This document shows positions 53,701 through 60,950 of a stretch of DNA of 64,000 nt, piece by piece (within the stretch, counting starts at the first letter, position 1; each line of letters starts with the position of its first letter). Both the position numbers and the translations under genes were made by a program. The DNA comes from Pedobacter sp. Leaf170 (GTDB lineage: Bacteria > Bacteroidota > Bacteroidia > Sphingobacteriales > Sphingobacteriaceae): assembly GCF_920984665.1 (NCBI RefSeq), contig NZ_CAKLBP010000008.1, forward strand, positions 1 to 64,000. Reading direction: 5' to 3'. The notes beneath the pieces were generated by a model, which was not told the origin of the DNA, made no database searches, and worked only from the letters and a program-made list of their open reading frames with translations.

Positions 53701-53795
53701 GTCCCTTTAACGGTTAGGTTTTGCGCAAATGTTAGATTAGTTGTAAGTAAAAAAAATAGAGACAGAACAGAAAATTTTGTAAAGATTCTTTTCAT
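50775..53795 (-). CDS. SusC/RagA-family TonB-dependent transporter (2)
   Basis: The protein has 1006 aa. It has a signal peptide (1-24, very similar to its paralogue), a carboxypeptidase-like domain (TVKGTVMDGGDKSTIPSVSI), and a plug with VVVGYGTQKRKDLTGSI and AIYGLRGANGVIAVTTKR, then the barrel ending LNVTF. Compared with the susC at 44850 the first 150 residues are nearly superimposable while the barrel differs, so the two likely handle different forms or sizes of ligand. It lies downstream of the regulator gene across a 317-bp gap with the conserved blocks. Confidence 0.95.
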   Translation of the reverse strand: MKRIFTKFSVLSLFFLLTTNLTFAQNLTVKGTVMDGGDKSTIPSVSILVKGTQIATQTDASGAYSISAPPNSTLIFTFIGYGTQEIPVNGRTTLNVVLSSANQELEQVVVVGYGTQKRKDLTGSISSVNGDELAKMPAVNPLASLQGKVAGLTVVNSGGPGAQPVIRIRGISSTNSASPLYVVDGLLQDNIDYLNPADIESIDLLRDASSAAIYGLRGANGVIAVTTKRAARGQTRINFNSNIGVQKVIDKIDVTDAEGFKKLYSTQLTNIGAAPFDFSNYTANTDWQNEILRTAMINTNSLSFSNSGEKSTTLVNLSYNNQEGVVKYSSYEKYVLRLSEEIKVTNKFKIGGEITGFLAKPNGTGVSLNNAIWAAPIVPIQLNENTYYSMPSFQRAQVGNPISAIMRSDRTSINKVFRFNGSIFAELTFLKDFKIKSTFYGDFGFNHSRGYSRPPFFVANIGENGAQTTIVRDDQFRSTVSQNQSETHRYQQDHTLTYEKSLEGGHRITALAGFTSLRFAGSNVGGSRTDSTLVVPGDPDLWYLGIVNANNILANSGGGSEETNVGAFARVSYSFKDKYLFNGTIRRDGSSRFSPQNRWGTFGSVGLGWVASEEAFFKSNIKGIDYLKLRASWGRLGNSNGVSPNLYQQGLSNGSTAVFGENVYTAIQNSYIPDPNLRFEIVQGLDLGLDLKAFNNRFNAEINLYNKTTDGILTSFPLLAGQLPYFTNLGKINNRGIEVSLGWSDKIGDFIYNLSGNFSYNKNKVESLGNTTEFQITGNSGVNLTNSGQSIGYFYGYKQIGIYQTAKEMLNQAQFSNSQLGDIAYQDTNGDGVITAADRTYLGTPFPPYSYGMSLSLGYKGFDALIEGQGVAGNKIYTERRTANFATLNYESNRLNAWTGPGTSNVEPILDNTRGNNFLFSSYFLEPGDYFRLRTVQLGYTFAPTMLSKIGAQKLRIYLSGQNIQTWTKATGYTPEAQIGSILGGGADNGVYPVPAIYSFGLNVTF

Positions 53796-53852
53796 GCTTT
53801 ATAATTTGGTTGAAAAATTTGGAACAAAGATGTCTTAGATCTTTTACATGCC

Positions 53853-53860
53853 CAAACATA
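53853..53860 (-). promoter_or_regulatory. Candidate -7 box for susC-2
   Basis: CAAACATA reads TATGTTTG on the minus strand, an exact TAnnTTTG match, 58 bp before the start and just downstream of block A. No matching box is evident at the same place upstream of susC-1, which lowers confidence. Confidence 0.4.
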
Positions 53861-53866
53861 TTACTA

Positions 53867-53882
53867 CAACATTAGTACATCA
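53867..53882. promoter_or_regulatory. Conserved block A upstream of susC-2
   Basis: The 16-nt sequence CAACATTAGTACATCA is identical to 47939-47954. It lies immediately upstream of the candidate -7 box, where an activator contacting RNA polymerase could bind. Confidence 0.7.
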
Positions 53883-53978
53883 GCAGCTATGCATCTTAAA
53901 TTATAGATTTATTAGCAAATAATAAAATGCTAAAAAACTATCTTGAATGCCAATAATATTATTGCTAATGTAAAACGT

Positions 53979-53994
53979 AGTGTAAATTATACAC
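53979..53994. promoter_or_regulatory. Conserved dyad block C upstream of susC-2 (GTGTA-N5-TACAC)
   Basis: AGTGTAAATTATACAC has the perfect dyad GTGTA/TACAC with a 5-nt spacer. The spacer differs from the other copy at three positions while the half-sites are identical, the pattern expected of a dimer-binding operator. Confidence 0.65.
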
Positions 53995-54023
53995 AGTTGA
54001 TATATAATTTGTTGTTGTGATGA

Positions 54024-54046
54024 TTTGAGAGGTAATGATGTAGTGA
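54024..54046. promoter_or_regulatory. Conserved block B upstream of susC-2
   Basis: This 23-nt block is identical to 48097-48119 and lies 29 bp from block C, as in the other copy. It contains TGATGTAGT. Confidence 0.7.
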
Positions 54047-54112
54047 ATTAGTCACATCTTTAATGCTTTAATATGAAGCAATAAGAGCATGTTACACGCA
54101 AAAATTTCATTA

Positions 54113-56992
54113 CTAAAGCTCCATTAAAAATTCAGTAAGATTTTTATCGTGTGGAACGTTCAATTTTTTACGTAATCTATACCTTCTGATTTCTATACCT
54201 CTTAGTGTAATATTCAAAAGTGAAGACATTTCTTTACTGCTCATATTCATACGTAAATAAGCACACAATTTTAAATCGTTTGGTACCAAATCAGGATGTT
54301 GTGCTTTTAACTTTTTAAAGAAACTTTCGTGTGCTTCGTTAAAGCTATTTTCGAATAGATGCCAGTCCCGCTCATCGGTCATTCCATCGTTTATTACCTT
54401 CTGAATTTTGCGTAGTTGGTCGTCGCCAAGTTTCTTCCCGTTTTCGTCTTTAAGTTTTAGAAGTTCATCGCTTAATTTTTGAAGAAGCTCATTTTTATAA
54501 ACCAATGTCATTGCCGAATTGGCTAATTCACGATTTTTAGAGGCAAGTTCGGCTTGCAGTTTCTCTGTTTGAAGTTTATGAATTTGCCTTTCATTGGCTT
54601 CAGCTTCAAGTTTTAAAACTTCTTCCTGCTCGGCTTGTAGCTTATCCGTAATTTTCTGACTATCCTTTTTAAGCTTGGTTTCGTAAATCTTTTTTCCCAT
54701 TATTAATGCCGAAACAAAAATCACGAAGTAAAAGAAAATGGCTAAATTACTCAAATACCAGGGGCGTAGCACTGTAAATTCGAAAGTTGTAGTATCACTA
54801 ACTAAAGAATCATCAATTTTAGCCCTTACTTTGAAAGTGTATGTGCCACTACTTAAATTGGTGAAATCTTTTTGAGTAGCGCTGCTCCAATCAGACCAGT
54901 CTTTAGAGTATCCCTCTAGATAATACTGAAACTTAATTTTGGCGGCTCTGAAATATGGAAGCGAGAACGAAATCCGAACATTGTTCCTGCTATTTTTGAT
55001 TTCTATAGCATTTCCATCATTGCCATTTTCACTTATAATGGCATATTTATCTGTAATATCTTCAATTCTTCTAATCAAAACCTTTTGCAGAATTTTGGCG
55101 TTCGCCAAATCAATTTTTTGATTTGCATTGTAAAAAACGAAGCCATCATCAACACTTATTAAATAAATAGACTCACTTATTTTGCTAATATTTTCATAAT
55201 ACTGCACCATTCTGCCATCTAATACACTAAATCTATTCGAGTCGATGGAGATTTTACCAGCCTCGCTAAAATTAGCCAAAGCCGTTTTACCATGGTTTAT
55301 AAACCAATATTTTTTGGCGCCTGCGTTAATAATTTTGTTTGATGCTGCAAATGAACCAAGTGCCTTATTCAAAACATTATACTTAGAAAATTTGTCGCTA
55401 ATATTATCGTAAGTATAGAATCCTTTATCACTTGCAAAAACAATCTGATTTTCTAGATTAAATAAATTCAGGTTATAATTGGTAGGCAATCCACTTTTTT
55501 CATCATAATATTTATTAGATATTACGGCGCTGTAATCTGCACTTAATTTTAATTTATACAAGCCTTTATAAGCATGGCTAACCCATATTTCGCCTTTATG
55601 GTCTTGCTCTACATATCTGGAAGGAATATTGAAATTTGCGATTTTCTTATAAAATTGCCATTTGCCGGCTGTATTTTTATTGAAAAGCAAAAGCCCAGTG
55701 TATGTACCTTGAATTAATAAGTTTGGATTGCTGTTAAGCTTCTTTATTGTCCAGCCACCGCTGTAATTTGTTAAGGTTTCTATTTTATCGCCAACAACGT
55801 TAAATGTTCCATTGTTGTGGCCGCACAATAATTGGTTGTCTATAACAGTTAATTCCCAAACCTGGCCTTGGGAGTTCGGTATTAATTTAAAATTTAAATT
55901 CGAAAACTGCTCTCCATTACGCCAATCACTGTAAAACAAACCTTGATTTGTTCCTAAGTAAATTTTATTATTAAAAATTACGCTAGAGTAAACGGTGCCA
56001 AAAATACCAGTTTTATCCAGGTAGAAATAGAGAGGCGAATTTAATTCTATCCGGTCTATTCCATTATCTAAACCAGCCCAAAGGTTCTGTTCGTTATCAA
56101 CATATAAACTTAAAACGGTATTATTTTGTAAGCCGCTTGATTTATTTATTCTTTGAATGATGTTACCATTTTCGTCAATAATGATAATTCCGTTTAAAAT
56201 TGTACCGTAAGCATAGTATTTACCTAAAATTTTAACACCATTATTTAATTGGAAGGCCGATAAAAATGAATTTGCAGGGGTATTAAAGGCTGAAAAAGAT
56301 TTTCCATCGTAAATAAACAGGCCATTTTTACCTGTGCCAATTAACAGTGAATTGCCTTTAAATGGTAAAATAGAAAGTACACCGGTTTTGCAAATTAAAT
56401 CACTGCCCGCAATAAACTCTAGTTTCCCATTTTTCAGCTCATATAAACCCTTATCCTCTACAAAAAAGCGTTCACCAATTTTGTAGGAAAACAAAAAATT
56501 ACCCTTGTTTTTTAGAACACTGATTTTGCCATTTTCTAAAGAATATATTGCTTTAAATGATTGAAAAACTACTTTTTTGCCAAAAATGTGAATTTTCCAG
56601 ATTTCATCACTCAATTTTTCTGCCTTTGGTATAAGATGTGTTAAGGAAGTGTAGATGAGTTTATTTTTCTGGTACGACCAATAACCAAAATCACCGAAAC
56701 AGCCTGTGTAAATTCTTCCATTGCCATCTGCTGCAACCGACCTTACAATTTGCCCATTTGGCATTCTGTATTGCTCCCAATACTTTCCGTCGTAATTAAG
56801 TAAGCCTTCGGTATTACCGAAATACATTACTCCGTTTTTATCTTTTGATATGCTCCAATTCTGATTGCCTGATGCGTATGTTGCCTTCGAAAAATTCTGA
56901 ATGTAGGGCACACCAATGCTTTTTATGTCAGCTGCTTTAAGGCTTAAAGCTGATAAGAGAACGATTAGTAAACAACGGAAGAATTTTTGCAT
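54113..56992 (-). CDS. SusR-like membrane regulator: sensor propeller, Y_Y_Y domain and LuxR-type HTH
   Basis: The protein has 959 aa. A signal segment (1-20) precedes about 620 residues of periplasmic propeller repeats (for example WSISKDKNGVMYFGNTEGLLNYDG-like and LYVDNEQNLWAGLDNG), then a Y_Y_Y domain (about 680-745, KIKFQYYLEGYSKDW), one membrane helix (about 757-778), a coiled coil (about 785-850) and a C-terminal LuxR/GerE-like helix-turn-helix (NMSSKEMSSLLNITLRGIEIRRYRLRKKL). There is no kinase or receiver domain, so periplasmic ligand binding must be passed directly to the DNA-binding domain, as in SusR. It lies directly upstream of susC-2 and very likely controls both susC units. Confidence 0.92.
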   Translation of the reverse strand: MQKFFRCLLIVLLSALSLKAADIKSIGVPYIQNFSKATYASGNQNWSISKDKNGVMYFGNTEGLLNYDGKYWEQYRMPNGQIVRSVAADGNGRIYTGCFGDFGYWSYQKNKLIYTSLTHLIPKAEKLSDEIWKIHIFGKKVVFQSFKAIYSLENGKISVLKNKGNFLFSYKIGERFFVEDKGLYELKNGKLEFIAGSDLICKTGVLSILPFKGNSLLIGTGKNGLFIYDGKSFSAFNTPANSFLSAFQLNNGVKILGKYYAYGTILNGIIIIDENGNIIQRINKSSGLQNNTVLSLYVDNEQNLWAGLDNGIDRIELNSPLYFYLDKTGIFGTVYSSVIFNNKIYLGTNQGLFYSDWRNGEQFSNLNFKLIPNSQGQVWELTVIDNQLLCGHNNGTFNVVGDKIETLTNYSGGWTIKKLNSNPNLLIQGTYTGLLLFNKNTAGKWQFYKKIANFNIPSRYVEQDHKGEIWVSHAYKGLYKLKLSADYSAVISNKYYDEKSGLPTNYNLNLFNLENQIVFASDKGFYTYDNISDKFSKYNVLNKALGSFAASNKIINAGAKKYWFINHGKTALANFSEAGKISIDSNRFSVLDGRMVQYYENISKISESIYLISVDDGFVFYNANQKIDLANAKILQKVLIRRIEDITDKYAIISENGNDGNAIEIKNSRNNVRISFSLPYFRAAKIKFQYYLEGYSKDWSDWSSATQKDFTNLSSGTYTFKVRAKIDDSLVSDTTTFEFTVLRPWYLSNLAIFFYFVIFVSALIMGKKIYETKLKKDSQKITDKLQAEQEEVLKLEAEANERQIHKLQTEKLQAELASKNRELANSAMTLVYKNELLQKLSDELLKLKDENGKKLGDDQLRKIQKVINDGMTDERDWHLFENSFNEAHESFFKKLKAQHPDLVPNDLKLCAYLRMNMSSKEMSSLLNITLRGIEIRRYRLRKKLNVPHDKNLTEFLMEL

Positions 56993-57024
56993 TTAAAGAC
57001 GGTAAAGCATAATACACAAAGAAA

Positions 57025-57032
57025 CAAAAATA
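57025..57032 (-). promoter_or_regulatory. Possible -7 box for the SusR-like gene
   Basis: CAAAAATA reads TATTTTTG on the minus strand, matching TAnnTTTG, 33 bp before the start. The sequence is AT-rich so a chance match is easy. A TGATGTAGG word at 57101-57109 resembles block B and might reflect autoregulation. Confidence 0.3.
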
Positions 57033-57117
57033 TATAAGAAATTGATTGGTAATCAAATCTATATCAAATTGCAATCAAAAAATTAAAATCTTATACTTCG
57101 TGATGTAGGCAAATTAA

Positions 57118-58053
57118 CTAAGCGTTTTTATAAACGGGTTGAGGAACTTTTACATAGTATCCGGTACCGTCGTACGGACGTTTACGTGGATTAGTGGTAC
57201 ACGCCTTAGAGCAACAGCCTTGCAGTTCGTTACCACAATCATCGCACTGCGTAATGTGCTCATTACATTCCGGGTTTGCGCAGTTAATCATTTTTGGTGT
57301 TGTTTTACCGCAATTATAGCAAACAGAAACCACAGTTGGGTTTACATTATTAACATCAACCGCAATGCGATTATCAAAAACATAACATTTACCTTCAAAA
57401 TCTTTACCGCCAGCTTCTTTGCCATATTTTATAATGCCACCATGAAGCTGATAAACATCTTCAAAACCATGATGTAAAAGTAAAGCAGATGCTTTTTCGC
57501 ATTTTATGCCGCCGGTGCAGTAAGTTAAAATTTTCTTGTCCTTATACTTTGCAAGTTGATTAATCTGCTCCGGAAAATCGCGAAAATTTTCAATATCAAG
57601 CGTTATAGCATTTTTAAACTTGCCAAGATTATGCTCGTAATTAGAGCGAACATCTAAAATCACAACATCCTCATCATCCTTCATTTTCATAAAATCAACA
57701 GGCTCCAAATGTTTACCTGTTTTTTCGTTTGGATTTATGATGGATGTATCGCGTAAGCCCGAATGAACAATCTCTGATTTGTAACGGCAATGCATTTTTA
57801 AAAAAGAAAGTTCTTCAACTTCATCAATTTTGAATTCTGTTTTTGCGAAGCGTTCATCAGCGTGAATCGCTTTCATGTAAGCTTCACAAGCTTCCGGCGT
57901 TCCGGAAACGGTGCCATTTAAACCTTCGTCGGCTACAATAATTCGTCCGACTAAATTTAAAGATTTACAAAATTTAAGGTGATCGGCAGCAAATTGTTCT
58001 GCATCTGCTATGTAACTATAGCAATAGTAAAGTAGTGTTTGATATTTTTTCAT
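57118..58053 (-). CDS. trhO: tRNA uridine(34) hydroxylase (rhodanese-domain, YceA-like)
   Basis: The protein has 311 aa. An N-terminal acylphosphatase-like domain (about 1-95) is followed by a rhodanese domain (about 125-225) with the catalytic loop YCTGGIKCEKA (Cys179). A C-terminal cysteine-rich zinc-type tail has CYNCGKTT, CANPEC, CDDCG and CCSKAC. This architecture defines TrhO, which hydroxylates U34 of certain tRNAs using oxygen, the first step to 5-methoxy- or carboxymethoxy-uridine. There are no obvious operon partners. The start MKKYQTLLYYCYSYI is the usual family start. Confidence 0.93.
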   Translation of the reverse strand: MKKYQTLLYYCYSYIADAEQFAADHLKFCKSLNLVGRIIVADEGLNGTVSGTPEACEAYMKAIHADERFAKTEFKIDEVEELSFLKMHCRYKSEIVHSGLRDTSIINPNEKTGKHLEPVDFMKMKDDEDVVILDVRSNYEHNLGKFKNAITLDIENFRDFPEQINQLAKYKDKKILTYCTGGIKCEKASALLLHHGFEDVYQLHGGIIKYGKEAGGKDFEGKCYVFDNRIAVDVNNVNPTVVSVCYNCGKTTPKMINCANPECNEHITQCDDCGNELQGCCSKACTTNPRKRPYDGTGYYVKVPQPVYKNA

Positions 58054-58113
58054 AACGCTGTTGATACCGTTGCAAACGGCGTTTAAAGCGGGGCAAAGAT
58101 AATAATTTGCATT

Positions 58114-58250
58114 GTAAGTTTTACGTTCTAAGTTATAAGTTATAAGTTTTTGTGTGTACTATTTATAACGTATTGAGTTATAAGTTTTATATTCTACGTT
58201 ATAAGTTTTTAGACCTAGGACTTACAACGTAAAACCTATAACTTAAAACC
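58114..58250. repeat. AT-rich TTATAAGTTTT direct and inverted repeats
   Basis: The words GTTATAAGTTTT, AGTTATAAGTT, ACGTTATAAG and, inverted, ACCTATAACTTAAAACC recur several times in about 137 bp. They can fold into alternative hairpins. The tract fills the gap between trhO and the DUF5686 gene end. Confidence 0.65.
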
Positions 58251-58251
58251 A

Positions 58252-60699
58252 CTAAAAACCGTAAGCAATTCTAAATCCTTGCGTTAATTTTTTGCCTCCA
58301 TCGTATGCAAAGCCATAACTAGCCCGCAAAACTAATCGTTGTAAACCAAAATAAAATTCTTTATAATTTCTTTTTTCTGGTGATGAAAGATAACCTCCGC
58401 CTATAAATTCTTCTAATTTGGCCTTGCGCAATAGCGGAACTTTATTGATGAAAAAGCCTGCGAAATTATGCTCCAGGTGTGCCTCAAAATATTGCTGATT
58501 AGTGCTAAACTGGTAAAAATCTAAATACTGGAACTTCCTTAAATTCGGAGGGAAAATGGTTGAGATGTTACCGGAGAAATGTTTGAAATCTGGATAATAC
58601 ATCATACTATTATTCACAAATTTACCGGCACCAACCAAAAATGACGTGTAACCCCATAAACCTAAGCTTATTCTATCCTGATAAACTTCTGCTTTTATAA
58701 AATCGTAATCAATATCGCTATTTAATAACCCTTTAAAGCCTTTTTTATAAAGCAATGTAACCCTTGGAAACTTAGATTCGGTGTAAAATTTACCATCCGG
58801 ACGGGTTATGTATTTTTGGTCGAAGGTGTACGTAACACTTGCTGTTCCGCTAACTGATGTATAGGTTGGAAATAGTGGTGTTTCGGTTAATGGCGTAAAC
58901 GGGTTATTCGAGGTAAATTCTAAATTCTTATTGTCGAAAAATTTAAAAGTCGAATTATTTGTAAGCGTATGGTTTCTTGCGTAATCCAAACTTAACGAGC
59001 CTTGCAAACCACTAGCCAACTCCCTGGTGGTATTAATATTTACAAAACTTTTTTCATAAAGTTTAGGGAAATTCTTTTCGTAAAGCAACGAGTTTATGGT
59101 ATTACCAAGTTGCGACATGGAGCCTAGATTATTCAAATCGAAGATACCGTTACCGAAAGATGCACCTATGCTTGCTCTTTTAATTGGGTCGTAAAAGTAA
59201 TTTCCTGATAAACTCCCTGTTAATTTTTTATTGGCGAAGCCATATCGTAATTCTGGTCTGATACTATATGTCCGGCGGTTTTCAAAATTCTTTCTGTAGG
59301 TAACACCATATTTTATGGCGAAGCCTTCTACCGTGTTGTAAAAAACTGATTTTAATATCGGGTCGAAAGAATAATACTCCTTGTGGAAACGATCATTAAT
59401 GCTGTAACCGTTCAAAATCAGTTTTCCTAAGCTAAACTTATTATTGTCTTTTTCAAGGGAATCGAGGTACACTTTAGATTCTTTTCGCTTTGCGATGCTA
59501 TCCTTAACTACATAATTAACTTTTTCATCAGGTGTTAATGGAATTGGACGATTATTATTCCAATATAGGGAATCCTTTTTGTTCACCATTTCCGTTACTT
59601 TCAAAATTTCTCCACTAAAGAAATTTTTCGGGAACACAGGCGCTATGTCATAATTACTATAAATGCCAACATAATAACCTGCAAATTTAAACCCCAAAAC
59701 ATTACCATTAAACTGAAAATTAATGCTTGTAGGCATATAAACATCTTTCACTTTTGTAAATTGTTGGTTAATGTTTAATGTATCAATGAAATTGATTCCG
59801 GCTTTTTTAGTCAAATATAAATCGGTATTGTAAACTCGCCAGCTACCATCTATAATATAAATAATTCCCCTAAAAACCGGGTCGTTCGGTCTTCGTGGTA
59901 TTACTTCAATTTTATTAATTGTTTCGCCGTTTTCTTTGGTTTCACCTAAGTATTTGTATTGATAATAAAACATTGCATTATCCGCAATTGGCGAAACAAA
60001 ACCCCTAGAGCTTAGTTTATTTTCGAGTAAATAATTGTCGTAAAAGTTTATAATTAAATCGGATGCTTTATTAAAGCTGAAGGCATTATTCCTACCGGCA
60101 ACTTTTGATGAGATCATTTCTTCATGAACATCATTTGGCCTGCGGAAACTAAACTTACTTTGAGATTCTGACAGATAGATTATACCTTGACGATTAGTAT
60201 CAAGTTCCATCACTTTTCTAATATCCTGCCCAAAAAACTTTTTGGGTGCACCTTTTAAGCGTTGAACGCCTTTTATGTAAACATCACTTGTAAAAGCGCT
60301 AACCTCATTTAAATGTTTTTTGCGCTCTGCAATAGCTTTACGCATAATTGCGTAAGCCGGATCTTCGGCATTAGCCCTGATGGTAACATTATTTAAGGTG
60401 TAATTCTCTGAACTTAGTGTTATATTTAAGATAGAATTACTGGTAACATTTAAAATTTGTTCTTGTTGTTTAAAACCAATGGCTCTAAAGGTCAAGGTGT
60501 GCTGTGCTTTCGCTAATTTTAACTCATAAATTCCATCAACATTTGCCGATGTGCCTTTAGTTGTGTTTTTTATATAAACTGATGCAAAGGGTATAGGTTG
60601 GCCATCAACATCTTTTATTGTTCCCGAAACTGTAAATTGTTGTGCAGTTACGGTTTGTGTTAGAAATAAAAATGCAGTGAGTGCGCACAGTTTGAACAT
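58252..60699 (-). CDS. DUF5686 outer-membrane protein with carboxypeptidase-like regulatory domain
   Basis: The protein has 815 aa. A signal peptide (1-19) precedes a carboxypeptidase-regulatory-like/CNA-B-type domain (FTVSGTIKDVDGQPIPFASV, about 22-105), then the DUF5686 region (from about 115, with AYAIMRKAIAERKKHLNEV) and a C-terminal beta-barrel-like part ending in an aromatic (FRIAYGF). It is probably an outer-membrane barrel. Family members are abundant in Bacteroidetes but uncharacterised. There is no TonB plug signature and no SusD, so it is not a classical TonB transporter. It is transcribed alone. Confidence 0.82.
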   Translation of the reverse strand: MFKLCALTAFLFLTQTVTAQQFTVSGTIKDVDGQPIPFASVYIKNTTKGTSANVDGIYELKLAKAQHTLTFRAIGFKQQEQILNVTSNSILNITLSSENYTLNNVTIRANAEDPAYAIMRKAIAERKKHLNEVSAFTSDVYIKGVQRLKGAPKKFFGQDIRKVMELDTNRQGIIYLSESQSKFSFRRPNDVHEEMISSKVAGRNNAFSFNKASDLIINFYDNYLLENKLSSRGFVSPIADNAMFYYQYKYLGETKENGETINKIEVIPRRPNDPVFRGIIYIIDGSWRVYNTDLYLTKKAGINFIDTLNINQQFTKVKDVYMPTSINFQFNGNVLGFKFAGYYVGIYSNYDIAPVFPKNFFSGEILKVTEMVNKKDSLYWNNNRPIPLTPDEKVNYVVKDSIAKRKESKVYLDSLEKDNNKFSLGKLILNGYSINDRFHKEYYSFDPILKSVFYNTVEGFAIKYGVTYRKNFENRRTYSIRPELRYGFANKKLTGSLSGNYFYDPIKRASIGASFGNGIFDLNNLGSMSQLGNTINSLLYEKNFPKLYEKSFVNINTTRELASGLQGSLSLDYARNHTLTNNSTFKFFDNKNLEFTSNNPFTPLTETPLFPTYTSVSGTASVTYTFDQKYITRPDGKFYTESKFPRVTLLYKKGFKGLLNSDIDYDFIKAEVYQDRISLGLWGYTSFLVGAGKFVNNSMMYYPDFKHFSGNISTIFPPNLRKFQYLDFYQFSTNQQYFEAHLEHNFAGFFINKVPLLRKAKLEEFIGGGYLSSPEKRNYKEFYFGLQRLVLRASYGFAYDGGKKLTQGFRIAYGF

Positions 60700-60916
60700 A
60701 AAATTATACTAGTTAGGCTATAAATATCGAATAAGTTTTAACACTATACACAAATTGAGGTGTTAAAGTTTGTTAAGTTGATTATAAATTAATTTTTCTA
60801 AGGGTCATTTTATAAGATGACCACTCATAAAATGTTATTCAACAGAAACATCAAACGTTTGTTTTTGAAATAATAGTATAATATAGCTTATTTTAAGTCT
60901 GAGCGCTTTTTTTTTA

Positions 60917-60924
60917 TAACTTTG
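60917..60924 (+). promoter_or_regulatory. Bacteroidetes-type -7 box for kbl
   Basis: TAACTTTG is an exact TAnnTTTG match, 26 bp before the kbl ATG, preceded by a T-run (60907-60915) in the spacer. The rest of the 251-bp gap has no gene. Confidence 0.65.
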
Positions 60925-60950
60925 AAGGCAAAATCAACCGGTAAAAAACC

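Larger units (their letters stand above)
53796..54112. other. 317-bp regulatory gap between the SusR-like gene and susC-2
   Basis: No gene is supported. It holds, from susC outward, a candidate -7 box, block A, block C, block B, then AT-rich sequence up to the regulator stop. The order and spacing of blocks match the gap upstream of susC-1 to within one or two bases. Confidence 0.75.
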
